Shown here in pieces: positions 29,885 through 38,589 of a stretch of DNA of 64,000 nt (its first letter is position 1; the number at the start of each line of letters is the position of its first letter). The translations under genes and the position numbers were made by a program. The DNA is from Polynucleobacter sp. 15G-AUS-farblos (lineage in GTDB: Bacteria > Pseudomonadota > Gammaproteobacteria > Burkholderiales > Burkholderiaceae). The stretch lies in assembly GCF_018882445.1 (NCBI RefSeq), contig NZ_JACVOM010000001.1:434001-498000 (forward strand). Direction: 5' to 3'. A model generated the notes under the pieces. That model searched no databases, had not been told where the DNA came from, and saw nothing but the letters and a program-made list of their open reading frames with translations.

Positions 29885-30448
29885 CTACCCCTCTAGACTG
29901 AAATGAATGGGAGCCTGAAAACACTGCGAAGAGTACTTGAGGCTTGAAGAGTCTGGCAGAAATCTCCATTGCGATAAGGTGGTGAGTGCCGACTGATCTA
30001 GACTTTGAAAGCCTGAACTCTTGGAAATGCTGGCCTCATCCACCAAACCACTCTGGTTGACGCATAACTTCACCATCACCAAGCCCTGCTCCCTGAGTTT
30101 TCTACTTAACAAGGGGTAATTTGGCTTGGGGTTGTGCAGAACTTGCCTGGGAATAGGGCTAGATGAGCGGCCACTTTCTCGACCACTAGCGCTAACAGAG
30201 GGGTGCTCAGGCAGCCTGGGGCTTAGGTTTTCAGTGGGGATAGTTGCGCTTGATTTAGATGTTGATGTGGACTGACTCTGACTGGATGGATGTGCGCCTA
30301 GTTTGACTAAATTCACCATCATGGATTCTGAAGCGAGCGATCTTTCCCCCTCAAATGATGGAGGTGAAAATAATAGGAAAACCAAAAAATGGATTGTGAC
30401 TACGCCTGAAATAATCAATGCATTTCTAGGTGGCAAACTACAGAGCAA
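29885..30448 (-). CDS. tonB: Energy transducer TonB
   Basis: Inner-membrane TonB (187 aa). A transmembrane anchor covers about residues 12-29 (ISGVVTIHFLVFLLFSP), followed by a Ser/Thr/Pro-rich periplasmic linker without the usual Pro-Glu/Pro-Lys repeats, and a C-terminal TonB domain (about 105-185) with NPKPNYPLLSRKLREQGLVM and the YP signature, which contacts the receptor. The start is TTG at 30448 behind AAGGAAG. TATAAC at 30464-30469 (minus strand) may be its -10. No exbB or exbD lies nearby, so it must share the motor complex encoded elsewhere. Confidence 0.9.
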   Translation of the reverse strand: MLCSLPPRNALIISGVVTIHFLVFLLFSPPSFEGERSLASESMMVNLVKLGAHPSSQSQSTSTSKSSATIPTENLSPRLPEHPSVSASGRESGRSSSPIPRQVLHNPKPNYPLLSRKLREQGLVMVKLCVNQSGLVDEASISKSSGFQSLDQSALTTLSQWRFLPDSSSLKYSSQCFQAPIHFSLEG

Positions 30449-30562
30449 ATGACTTCCTTAAAAGTTATACGGGTAAAGAGTAGGTAATTTCACTGAAAAA
30501 ACTTTCAGCAACTACGGACTCTCTACGAATATTTTAAGGATGATGCATTTGATAAACAACCA

Positions 30563-30580
30563 TGATCCCAATGGGGATCA
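30563..30580 (-). terminator. Hairpin downstream of the methyltransferase gene
   Basis: Perfect 7-bp inverted repeat TGATCCC/GGGATCA with a four-base loop, 26 bp after the methyltransferase stop; on the minus strand it is followed by TGGTTGTTTATC. A weak terminator is likely but the T tract is broken. It could instead be an operator in front of tonB. Confidence 0.4.
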
Positions 30581-30605
30581 GCTTAGTAGGGCTATTGTTG
30601 TGTTA

Positions 30606-31778
30606 CTACTTTAGCGCCAAACGCCAAAGCGAAGTCACTTCTTTAGAGCGTGCCGCATGTAATGCATCTGTTTTATCAAATACTTTTGAGTGATGTGGTT
30701 TTGTATCAAGACGATGAATTACCTTTAGACCTGCCTGCTCAATCCAAGCAAGTAACTCATCTCTTGTTCGTAAACCCAAATGCTCCGCCAAGTCAGACAG
30801 AACTAACCAGCCCTCACTGTCATCGAGCATATGATTTTTGAGTTGACTCAAAAAGCCTTTTAGCATTTGACTCTCAGGGTCATATACAGCATGCTCAAGA
30901 GAAGAGCTTGGTCTAGCTGGTATCCATGGGGGATTACAAACAATCAGTGCTGCTTTACCCGATGGAAACAAATCAGCCCTAAGAACATCTATCTGAGATT
31001 GCAAACCTAAACGCTCAATATTTTCTTGTGCGCATATGATCGCTCGCTCATCTAAATCCGTGGCAACTATCTTCTGAATACCTCGCAAAGCCAATACAAC
31101 CGAAAGTACTCCAGTACCAACACCAATATCAAAGGCGGTTGAATTTTTATGGATAGCAGCAGGTAGCGGAGCCTTTAAAGCTAACTCAATATACTCACCG
31201 CGCACAGGAGAGAACACCCCATAGTGCGGATGAATACGAATCTCTTCATCATCCCTAGTGAGTACTTGAACACCTTTTTTGCGCCACTCATGCGCACTAA
31301 TGACACCAAGTAACTCACGCAGGGAAATGATGTAAGGCTCGGTCTGCTCACCATAGGCTTCAATACAGGCCTGTGTGACATCAGGCGCGCGTCTTAAAGA
31401 GATGCTGTGGTCAGGATTGATTGGAATCAATACCATCCCCAAAATACGAGCCCGCTGGGATTGGGCAAGACGGTAGAGGTTGAAGATATCTAATGGGGTT
31501 TGATTCTTTGTCTTCTCAAGTCGATCTGCCCGCTTTGCTTTCTTGGGAGGCTTATCCACTCTTCGAACCATAGCCTGCAAAAGCTGTCGGGCATTCTGAA
31601 AGTCCCCTTTGTAAAGCATCGCCGTGCCTTCACAAGCTAAGCGATAAGCAATATCAGCAGTCAGCGTATCGTCAACGATCTGAATCTTTTTATGCGGAGC
31701 GATGCCATTTTCAGAATGCCACTGAGCACTATGGGTTTGTCCGCTATCTTCCCACCGAAGAGTTTCTACTGGGATCAC
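30606..31778 (-). CDS. Class I SAM-dependent methyltransferase (PrmC/RlmG-like)
   Basis: A 390-aa protein. The N-terminal 180 residues are a poorly conserved domain with a basic patch (KPPKKAKRADRLEKTK, near 77-92). A small-methyltransferase domain follows: SAM motif AFDIGVGTGVLSVVLALRG near 214-232, and the catalytic NPPWIP motif near 282-287, typical of enzymes that methylate amide or exocyclic nitrogens. Translation begins with GTG directly after the pirin stop, so it is coupled. The substrate (a ribosomal RNA base, a glutamine in a release factor, or another amide) cannot be chosen from sequence. Confidence 0.8.
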   Translation of the reverse strand: MIPVETLRWEDSGQTHSAQWHSENGIAPHKKIQIVDDTLTADIAYRLACEGTAMLYKGDFQNARQLLQAMVRRVDKPPKKAKRADRLEKTKNQTPLDIFNLYRLAQSQRARILGMVLIPINPDHSISLRRAPDVTQACIEAYGEQTEPYIISLRELLGVISAHEWRKKGVQVLTRDDEEIRIHPHYGVFSPVRGEYIELALKAPLPAAIHKNSTAFDIGVGTGVLSVVLALRGIQKIVATDLDERAIICAQENIERLGLQSQIDVLRADLFPSGKAALIVCNPPWIPARPSSSLEHAVYDPESQMLKGFLSQLKNHMLDDSEGWLVLSDLAEHLGLRTRDELLAWIEQAGLKVIHRLDTKPHHSKVFDKTDALHAARSKEVTSLWRLALK

Positions 31779-32633
31779 CTAGGAAACCACAAAACGGTTA
31801 TTTTGATAATCGTCAATCGCCTGCTCTATCTCAGTGCGGGTGTTCATTACAAATGGGCCATATTGCACAATAGGCTCATGTAAAGGTAAAGCGGCAAGGA
31901 CAATAAATTGCGCTCCGGCTGCTCCGGCTTTTACGAACAATTGATCACCGTCGCCCAGTACTACAGCCGCTTGCTTGGGAATGGCCTTCATCGGACTGCC
32001 AAGCTCTAAATCACCTTCATAGATATATACAAAAGCATTTTGTTCCTTAGGAATGCGATGTTCAAATTGGGTATCAGGGGGTAGATGAACGTCTAAAAAT
32101 AAAGGTGCGGTAGTGATGCCTTGTATAGGACCTTGAATGGTCTGACCCCTATTTTCAAAACTGCCTGCAATCACCTTCACCGATCCACCATTGAGCAAAG
32201 TGACTTGAGGAATATCTTCCACCTGAATATCTTTGTAGCCAGCAGGCTTCATTTTTTCTTTTGCGGGTAAGTTAATCCATAACTGAAAACCACGCATAGC
32301 GCCACTGACTTGCTGTGGCATTTCAGAATGGATAATTCCGCGACCAGCGGTCATCCACTGCACTCCCCCAGTCTTGAGATGCCCTTGATTGCCTAGATGG
32401 TCTTCATGCAGCATGTGACCTTCCAGCATATAAGTGACGGTCTCAAAACCTCGATGAGGATGTGCAGGAAAGCCTGCTACATAATCATTTGGATCATTAG
32501 AAGAAAACTCGTCTAGCATCAAGAATGGATCCAGGCGGACTTGCTGCTGGCCCCCTAGACTTCGGCGCAACTTCACGCCCGCACCATCAGAGGTGGCGAC
32601 TCCAGGAATAATGGTTTGAATATTACGGATCAT
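31779..32633 (-). CDS. Pirin family protein
   Basis: Bicupin protein (284 aa) with a metal site in the N-terminal cupin: H58 and H60 in FPAHPHRGFETVTYMLEG, H102 and E104 in GRGIIHSEMP. The C-terminal cupin runs from about 165 on. Bacterial pirins act as quercetinases or as regulators of central metabolism enzymes; this one has all metal ligands and could be catalytic. It lies between the carboxymuconolactone-decarboxylase-like gene (3 bp gap) and the methyltransferase, and is clearly part of one transcript. Confidence 0.92.
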   Translation of the reverse strand: MIRNIQTIIPGVATSDGAGVKLRRSLGGQQQVRLDPFLMLDEFSSNDPNDYVAGFPAHPHRGFETVTYMLEGHMLHEDHLGNQGHLKTGGVQWMTAGRGIIHSEMPQQVSGAMRGFQLWINLPAKEKMKPAGYKDIQVEDIPQVTLLNGGSVKVIAGSFENRGQTIQGPIQGITTAPLFLDVHLPPDTQFEHRIPKEQNAFVYIYEGDLELGSPMKAIPKQAAVVLGDGDQLFVKAGAAGAQFIVLAALPLHEPIVQYGPFVMNTRTEIEQAIDDYQNNRFVVS

Positions 32634-32636
32634 ATT

Positions 32637-33188
32637 TTATGCAGGGGGATGATCTTCAGGATTAACATCAAGCGCAATCAGGAAGCGGGAGACCATGTTG
32701 TAGGCAGCAACCACAGTGACCAACTCAACCGTATCTGTGCTTCCTAGCTCCTTCTGTAGCCGCTTCATCAGCTCACTATCTACTTTGATATTGCGCGTCA
32801 TCTGATAAGTTAAATCCACAGCATCATTTTCAACTTGACTAAATAACTGCTTCGGAAACTGTGCTTGACCAATCAATCGAATCGCCTGTACCTGCTCTTC
32901 GGTACCGCCAGCCTTTTTGAATGGAGGCGCATGATGAAAGAATTCATATTCGGCGCCATTGAGAACTGCAACTCCACACATCGCAAGCTCACGTAACTTC
33001 GGATCCAAGGAAAGGTTATTGCGAATCTCGCCAATGAAATGATTCCAGCCTTCAGCAATCGGGATGCTGTGCAACAACATCCGATCAAGGTTAATAAAAT
33101 CGCCACCACGTCTTTTGCGTATCGCAGCAACCAATTCTGCTGGTTCCGCCAAATCCATTGGCTGATAAGGAATTAAACGTTCTGACAT
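32637..33188 (-). CDS. Carboxymuconolactone decarboxylase / AhpD-like protein
   Basis: All-alpha protein (183 aa) of the CMD family. The core segment DPKLRELAMCGVAVLNGAEYE and FFHHAP near 75-100 matches the family's REL...yE..H pattern. The AhpD redox pair CxxC is missing (only a single Cys at MCG), so peroxidase activity is unlikely. Family members act as decarboxylases, as AhpD peroxidoreductases or in unknown roles. It lies between a Bug binding protein and pirin, so it probably serves the catabolism of the imported acid. Confidence 0.85.
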   Translation of the reverse strand: MSERLIPYQPMDLAEPAELVAAIRKRRGGDFINLDRMLLHSIPIAEGWNHFIGEIRNNLSLDPKLRELAMCGVAVLNGAEYEFFHHAPPFKKAGGTEEQVQAIRLIGQAQFPKQLFSQVENDAVDLTYQMTRNIKVDSELMKRLQKELGSTDTVELVTVVAAYNMVSRFLIALDVNPEDHPPA

Positions 33189-33197
33189 AAATACTCT

Positions 33198-34199
33198 CTA
33201 TTGACCAACTTCTTTAATATTATTTTCAATAACGAACTTACCCCAAATACCAATTTGCTTGCCAATAAAATCTTGCGCAGCTTCAGGTGTACCTCCCACA
33301 ATTTGAATGCCCTGAGCCTTGAACTTCTCAGCAACAGCCGGAGTTTTCAGCGCCTTGTTTAAGGCCTTGTTCATTGCATCCACTACTGCTGGTGGAGTCT
33401 TGCCGGGGGCCAGTACAGCCCACCATGCAGGCGCACTAAATCCAGGGAAGCCGCTTTCAGAAATCGTTGGCACATTAGGCAAAGAAGCAGACCTCTTCGC
33501 AGTAGTAATAACCAAAGGAATAACGCCGCCACTGTCGACATGTGGTTTCACTAAAAATTCTGAGCCCACAGCCAACTCCACCTGACCACCTAAAGCATCT
33601 TGCATCAAGGGGCCACCACCGCGATATGGGATGTGGTTCCAATCAAAGCCCGCCTGCTTTGCAAGACGAGCCATCGCTAAGTGACCTAAGCTGCCAATAC
33701 CGATGGAGCCGTAACTAAATTGCTTGCCAGTCTTTGAAAGGTCAACTAATTGCTTAAAACTAGTAATGCCAGATTTTTTACTAGCGACCAATACCATTGG
33801 CGATGTTCCAATTAACACCACCGGAGCTATATCCTTAATAGTGTCATACGGGAGTTTATCTTTCAGACTTGGATTAACACCGTGGGTGTCAAACACTACC
33901 GCAAAGGTATATCCATCTGGATCAGAACGAGTCATTGCTGCAGTGCCAATAACACCAGAAGCTCCACCAATATTTTCCACAACCACATTTTGCTTAAGCT
34001 CAGACTGCAGGGCTGGCGCTAAAACGCGAGCAACCTGGTCCACAGAACCACCCGGGGGAAATACAGCAATCAGGCGAATCGGTTTTTGGGTCGGCCACGT
34101 GCCCACCCCAGCGGATTGAGCATTTACAAGGCTATGAGCGCCCAAGCCCAATAGGCCGAATAAAAGGACTTTTTGGGCAATTTTCACTAAATACAGCAT
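33198..34199 (-). CDS. Bug-family periplasmic solute-binding protein
   Basis: TctC-like receptor (333 aa) of the tripartite tricarboxylate transporter superfamily. The signal peptide ends near VNAQSA. It has the family motifs WPTQKPIRLIAVFPPGGSVD, VVVENIGGASGVIG, DPDGYTFAV and SYGSIGIGSLGHLA, which shape a pocket for a carboxylate. No tctA or tctB is adjacent; it heads the operon with the CMD-like protein, pirin and methyltransferase. Such orphan receptors are abundant in Burkholderiales and may share one TctAB permease. Confidence 0.9.
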   Translation of the reverse strand: MLYLVKIAQKVLLFGLLGLGAHSLVNAQSAGVGTWPTQKPIRLIAVFPPGGSVDQVARVLAPALQSELKQNVVVENIGGASGVIGTAAMTRSDPDGYTFAVVFDTHGVNPSLKDKLPYDTIKDIAPVVLIGTSPMVLVASKKSGITSFKQLVDLSKTGKQFSYGSIGIGSLGHLAMARLAKQAGFDWNHIPYRGGGPLMQDALGGQVELAVGSEFLVKPHVDSGGVIPLVITTAKRSASLPNVPTISESGFPGFSAPAWWAVLAPGKTPPAVVDAMNKALNKALKTPAVAEKFKAQGIQIVGGTPEAAQDFIGKQIGIWGKFVIENNIKEVGQ

Positions 34200-34271
34200 G
34201 GATTGTCTCCTCCAAATGGAAGCCCCAAGATTACCACCCCCACAGCAGGCTTGCTTGATAATAGGAGGACT

Positions 34272-35042
34272 ATGAAGCCGATTTTGAACATTGCCGCCTA
34301 CTTATTTGTCAGCCTCGATGACTTATCAGCCCTGCGCTCCAAAATGCTGGATGAATGCAATGCCCGAGAACTCAAAGGCACTATTTTGTTAACAGGCGAA
34401 GGAATTAATCTGTTCCTCGCTGGCAAAGAAGATGCCTTGCGCGGATTCTTAGAATGGCTCCGCACTGATTCTCGCTTTGCGCCGCTAGAAGCCAAAGAAA
34501 GTTGGTCTGAGCAGCAACCCTTTAAAAAGATGCTGATCAAAATAAAAGCAGAAATCATTCGCATGAATCATCCCGCTATTCGACCAGAAGAGGGTCGCGC
34601 GAATTTCATCACACCTAAAAAATTACAAGAATGGCTAGATCGTGGCACCGATGATTTAGGTCGGCCAGTAGTCATGCTAGATACTCGGAATGCTTTTGAG
34701 GTTGACTACGGTACTTTTGAGAATGCCTTGCACTTTAATATCCAAAAATTCACTGAATTCCCTAAAGCGATCGCGGCACACAAGGAGCAATTAGCAGACA
34801 AAACGGTAGTCAGTTTTTGTACTGGGGGGATACGCTGTGAAAAGTCCGGCCTATACATGCGTGAAATTGGTATGGAACACAGCTACCAACTAGAGGGCGG
34901 TATTCTTAAATACTTTGAAGAGGTCGGCTCAGCGCATTATCAGGGCTCTTGTTTTGTTTTTGATCAAAGGGAAGCCCTAGAGCCCACTTTAGACTCAATC
35001 CCTTTTGAAGCCTCGAACCGTAAAAATCTCAAAGTAAGCTAA
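34272..35042 (+). CDS. trhO: tRNA uridine 5-hydroxylase TrhO / rhodanese-family, short form
   Basis: A 256-aa protein with an N-terminal ferredoxin-like domain (about 1-95) and a rhodanese domain with the loop FCTGGIRCEKS, catalytic C183. E. coli TrhO (YceA) makes 5-hydroxyuridine at tRNA position 34 and is about 350 aa; this form lacks most of the cysteine-rich C-terminal extension. I start at 34272 because AGGAGG lies just before; the reading frame also extends back to a TTG at 34203 without support. The -10-like GATAAT at 34255-34260 leaves a very short leader. It is divergent from the Bug gene. Confidence 0.85.
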   Translation: MKPILNIAAYLFVSLDDLSALRSKMLDECNARELKGTILLTGEGINLFLAGKEDALRGFLEWLRTDSRFAPLEAKESWSEQQPFKKMLIKIKAEIIRMNHPAIRPEEGRANFITPKKLQEWLDRGTDDLGRPVVMLDTRNAFEVDYGTFENALHFNIQKFTEFPKAIAAHKEQLADKTVVSFCTGGIRCEKSGLYMREIGMEHSYQLEGGILKYFEEVGSAHYQGSCFVFDQREALEPTLDSIPFEASNRKNLKVS

Positions 35043-35173
35043 GAGCCCCTATAGCCAGCCTTTGCAGGAGGTTTGAGCTCAAAATGAGGCCTCTTATCGA
35101 GAAAATATCTGCCATAAATAGTAAAATATTTCCAAGTAGTAATTTCATTAATAAAAATAAATGGGCCTGAGAC

Positions 35174-36184
35174 ATGCTTAAATCACTCAATCGGCAATTG
35201 CCGATTTTTTTATCTTCCCTAGCACTGCTGTCACTCACTTTTGCTAGCAGTTTTAATGCACAAGCACAAACTCAAGCGACTGCTACCCCGTACCCAACGA
35301 AGCCTATCAAACTGATTGCACCAGTTGCCGCTGGTGGAGGCTTAGACAATATTGCTCGTACCTTGGCAGAGAGATTGTCACGCTTACTCGGCCAACAAGT
35401 CGTGGTAGAAAACATTGGTGGTGGTGGTGGCTCAATTGCCTCACAGGCTGTCGCTAAAGCGCCTGCAGATGGCTACACCCTAATGGTTGCCTATGTTGGA
35501 ACCCATGGTACAAATCCTGCGGTACGTCGACTGCCTTACGATGCCATTAAAGATTACACACCAATTAGTATGATTGGTGCGACACCGAACGTACTGGTGA
35601 TTAATCCTGATTTGCCAATCAAAAACTTCAAAGAGTTTGTTGATTACGCTAAAAAGAATCCTGCCAAATTAAGCTATGGCTCTGCCGGACCTGGCACACT
35701 GACCCATTTAGGTATGGAGCAAATTAAGCTGGCATCTGGCATCTTCATGGTGCATATCCCCTATCGTGGCGTAGGCCCTGCATACACAGACTTGCTTGCC
35801 GGTCAGACTCAAGCCATGTTCCCCACTTTGTTTGCAGCACTGCCTTACATCAATACGAATCGCGTGCGTGGCTTAGCAGTGACAGGATCAAAGCGTAGCC
35901 CTGCCGCACCTAATATTCCGACATTCAAAGAGCTCGGCTTAAATGGTTTTGATGGTCAACAGTGGTATGGAATTGTTGGTCCAGCCAATCTTCCTCCTGC
36001 AATTACTGCCAAGCTCAATACAGAAATAAACAAAGTGCTGGCATTGCCTGATTTTTCAGAAAAGATGACTAGCGAAGCTATGACCCTTATGCCAATGACA
36101 CCTCAACAGTTTGGAACGTATATCAAAGAAGATATTGCACGTTGGGTTAAGGTTGCTAAAGATCGCAATATCGAAATCGAATAA
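35174..36184 (+). CDS. Bug-family periplasmic solute-binding protein
   Basis: Second Bug/TctC-type receptor (336 aa), with a signal peptide ending at NAQAQ (about residue 31). Motifs are YPTKPIKLIAPVAAGGGLD, VVVENIGGGGGSI, PADGYTLMVAYVGTHGTNPA and LSYGSAGPGTLTHLG. It is first in a four- or five-gene operon with an MmgE/PrpD protein, a 2-hydroxyacid dehydrogenase and a split chromate-type transporter. The ligand is probably a hydroxylated or branched carboxylate of the same pathway, by context only. Confidence 0.9.
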   Translation: MLKSLNRQLPIFLSSLALLSLTFASSFNAQAQTQATATPYPTKPIKLIAPVAAGGGLDNIARTLAERLSRLLGQQVVVENIGGGGGSIASQAVAKAPADGYTLMVAYVGTHGTNPAVRRLPYDAIKDYTPISMIGATPNVLVINPDLPIKNFKEFVDYAKKNPAKLSYGSAGPGTLTHLGMEQIKLASGIFMVHIPYRGVGPAYTDLLAGQTQAMFPTLFAALPYINTNRVRGLAVTGSKRSPAAPNIPTFKELGLNGFDGQQWYGIVGPANLPPAITAKLNTEINKVLALPDFSEKMTSEAMTLMPMTPQQFGTYIKEDIARWVKVAKDRNIEIE

Positions 36185-36207
36185 TTAAATTAGAAATAGG
36201 AAAAGAC

Positions 36208-37581
36208 ATGTCTCACGCCATTGCCGCAGCAGCCGATTTAAACGCCCCACCAGTAACCAATATATTGGCGCAGTTTGTGACATCACATCCTAGCCAAGGC
36301 TGGACCCCAGAAGTTGAACATGAGGCACATCGTACTTTTTTAAATTGGCTTGGCTGCGCCATTGGTGCCGCAAATCACGAGAGCGTTGAATCCTCTTTAG
36401 CTGCCATTCGCGAATTCCAGCCAGCTCCGCAAGCGAGCATCTTAGGCCGTAAAGACAAAGTTGATATGGGTGGCGCCGCTTTAATTAACGGCATTAGCTC
36501 ACACACCTTTGACTTTGATGATACCCATCTAAAAACAGTGATCCACCCTGCTGGCCCTGTTGCATCAGCGATTTTGGCCTTAGGTGAGCATACCAACGCC
36601 AATGGCCGTCAAATGATCGACTCATTGATTTTGGGTATTGATGTAGCTTGCCGCGTAGGTAATGCTATGTATCCCGATCATTACCATCGTGGTTGGCACA
36701 TTACTGGCTCTACAGGCATGCTAGGCTCAGCAGCTGCTTGCTCTCGCTTGATGGGTTTAGATTTACAAAAAACAACGATGGCCTTAGGTATCGCAGCATC
36801 ACAACCCGTTGGGATGCGTGAACAGTTCGGCACCATGACCAAACCTTTTCATCCAGGTGGCGCAGCGCGCGCAGGACAACTTTCTGCACTCTTGGCGAAA
36901 CATGGTTTTACTGCCAGCCCTAAAGCGCTTGAGGCAGGTCGTGGATATATGCAAACTGTCTCAACCAAATGCGATTGGTCAGAAATTGATCGCGCCCTTG
37001 GAAAATCATTTGAGATCTCTTTAAACACTTACAAGCCTTTTGCTTGCGGCATCGTGATCCACCCTGCGATTGATGCCTGCGCTCAGTTACGTGCACAAGG
37101 TGTTAAGGCGGAAGATGTGGAGCGCATTGAATTACGTGTTCATCCATTGGTACTAGAGCTAACCGGCAAGAAAACACCTAAAGATGGTCTCGAAGGCAAG
37201 TTCAGCGTCTACCATGGCTGTGCAGTTGGTCTTATTTTTGGCCAAGCTGGTGAAGGCGAATACGCTGACGATATCGTCAATCGCGCTGACGTAGTAGCTC
37301 TCCGCGCTAAAGTGAATGCGACTACCGACACCTCCATCAGCGAAGCATCTGTGGACGTCAAGGCCTTCCTAAAAGATGGCAAAGAAGTACACGTCTTCGT
37401 GAAAAATGCGATTGGCTCTGTTGAAAATCCAATGAGCGACGCTAACTTAGAACAAAAATTTACTAGTCTTGCTGAACCTATTATTGGTAAAGAAAAAACG
37501 AAGCAGTTAATTTCTGCTCTCTGGAAATTAGGACAGGCATCTGATCTGAAGCAAATCCTTCAGCTGTGCACTCCAGACTAG
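36208..37581 (+). CDS. MmgE/PrpD family protein
   Basis: A 457-aa member of the family of 2-methylcitrate dehydratase and cis-aconitate decarboxylase-like enzymes. It has FLNWLGCAIGAANHE near 46-60, the conserved FDFDDTHLKTVIHPAGPV near 105-122, and FKPFACGI-like YKPFACGIVIHPAIDA near 275-290. No prpB or prpC is near, so it is probably not the methylcitrate enzyme. With a Bug receptor upstream and a dehydrogenase downstream it likely acts on the imported hydroxy acid. A clear ribosome site AGGAAAAG precedes the ATG. Confidence 0.88.
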   Translation: MSHAIAAAADLNAPPVTNILAQFVTSHPSQGWTPEVEHEAHRTFLNWLGCAIGAANHESVESSLAAIREFQPAPQASILGRKDKVDMGGAALINGISSHTFDFDDTHLKTVIHPAGPVASAILALGEHTNANGRQMIDSLILGIDVACRVGNAMYPDHYHRGWHITGSTGMLGSAAACSRLMGLDLQKTTMALGIAASQPVGMREQFGTMTKPFHPGGAARAGQLSALLAKHGFTASPKALEAGRGYMQTVSTKCDWSEIDRALGKSFEISLNTYKPFACGIVIHPAIDACAQLRAQGVKAEDVERIELRVHPLVLELTGKKTPKDGLEGKFSVYHGCAVGLIFGQAGEGEYADDIVNRADVVALRAKVNATTDTSISEASVDVKAFLKDGKEVHVFVKNAIGSVENPMSDANLEQKFTSLAEPIIGKEKTKQLISALWKLGQASDLKQILQLCTPD

Positions 37582-37599
37582 TTTTCAGAGTACGGAATC

Positions 37600-38574
37600 A
37601 TGACTCAGCCAAATATCGTCATCCTCGGAGATTACGAACGCGCCCTAAAACGCTTCTCTAACTGGGAAAAATTAGAGAAGCTTGCCAATCTGACAATTCA
37701 TCATGAGCCCTTACGTGATGAAGCTTTGTATGAGGCTGTTAAAGATGCAGATGCTATCGCGATAGTTCGCGACCGCTCTCCCTTTAATGAGGCCATGATT
37801 GCGCGCCTACCTAGATTAAAGTTTTTGATGTTTACTGGTGAACGCAACGGCACTCTTGATTCCAATGCTTTGCTTTCACGAAATATCCCGATTGCAGTAA
37901 CGCCTGGAGGCCCCTCTAAAGAAACCACTGCTGAATTAACGTGGGCTTTAATACTGGGTGCCTCAAAGCGTTTGGTTGAGCAAAACAAGCTGATTTCTTC
38001 TGGCGGTTGGCGTGATGAACTTTCAGTTCTGCCCATGCTAGCAGGTGAACGCCTTGGCATCATGGGCTTAGGCTCCATTGGAAGTCGTGTTGCCAAAGTG
38101 GGTGCAGCATTTGGGATGGAAGTGGTCACGTGGAGCCCGCGCATGACTCCCGAAAGAGCTGCCGCAGGAAATGCTAAGGCAGTCAGTCTTGAAGAACTAC
38201 TGAGCACCTCAAAAATAGTCACTATGCACTTAGTTGCTGGTCCTGGCACCAAAGGCTTAATCTCCGCAGATCAACTGGCCTTAATGCGCCCCGACTCAAT
38301 TCTGGTGAACACTTCTCGTGCCGCCCTAATTAACATGACTGACCTGCAAAAGGCATTGGCTGCGGGAAGACCTAGACAAGCTGCTGTGGATGTATTTGAT
38401 TTGGAGCCCTTACCTGCTGAAGATCCACTGCGCAATACTCCCAATCTTTTAGTCACACCGCATCTGGGTTTTATTGCAGAGCCTATTTTTGAAGTCTTCT
38501 CCCAGGGCATTACCCAAACCTTAGAAGCCTGGCTGGAAAATAAACCCGTGCCGCATCCTTTTAAGCCTCAATAA
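37600..38574 (+). CDS. D-2-hydroxyacid dehydrogenase family protein
   Basis: NAD(P)-dependent dehydrogenase (324 aa) of the D-isomer family. The Rossmann motif is IMGLGSIGSRVA at about 154-165; the catalytic triad is R240 in NTSRAALIN, E269 in VFDLEP and H288 in TPHLGF. It lies 18 bp after the MmgE/PrpD gene. It interconverts a 2-keto and 2-hydroxy acid, of unknown identity. The early segment TGERNGTLDSNAL replaces the more usual TGVGYDNID, which suggests a substrate outside the glyoxylate/lactate group. Confidence 0.9.
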   Translation: MTQPNIVILGDYERALKRFSNWEKLEKLANLTIHHEPLRDEALYEAVKDADAIAIVRDRSPFNEAMIARLPRLKFLMFTGERNGTLDSNALLSRNIPIAVTPGGPSKETTAELTWALILGASKRLVEQNKLISSGGWRDELSVLPMLAGERLGIMGLGSIGSRVAKVGAAFGMEVVTWSPRMTPERAAAGNAKAVSLEELLSTSKIVTMHLVAGPGTKGLISADQLALMRPDSILVNTSRAALINMTDLQKALAAGRPRQAAVDVFDLEPLPAEDPLRNTPNLLVTPHLGFIAEPIFEVFSQGITQTLEAWLENKPVPHPFKPQ

Positions 38575-38589
38575 AAAAGCACTGATATC

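Noticed and set aside
27467..30605. Genomic island inserted at the tmRNA 3' end
   Set aside because: tmRNA genes are common integration sites, but no integrase, no direct repeat of the tmRNA end and no odd composition were seen; the downstream genes are a normal iron-uptake operon.
30449..30605. Fur box in front of tonB
   Set aside because: I looked for a 19-bp GATAATGATAATCATTATC-like site; only weak AT-rich partial matches (around GATGCATTTGATAA) were found, not enough to call.
34203..34271. N-terminal extension of TrhO from a TTG at 34203
   Set aside because: The extension is not conserved-looking, overlaps the divergent promoter region, and a strong AGGAGG site points to the ATG at 34272.
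37701..38252. Minus-strand frame of 183 codons
   Set aside because: It is antisense to the 2-hydroxyacid dehydrogenase whose catalytic Arg, Glu and His are intact, so it is a shadow frame.
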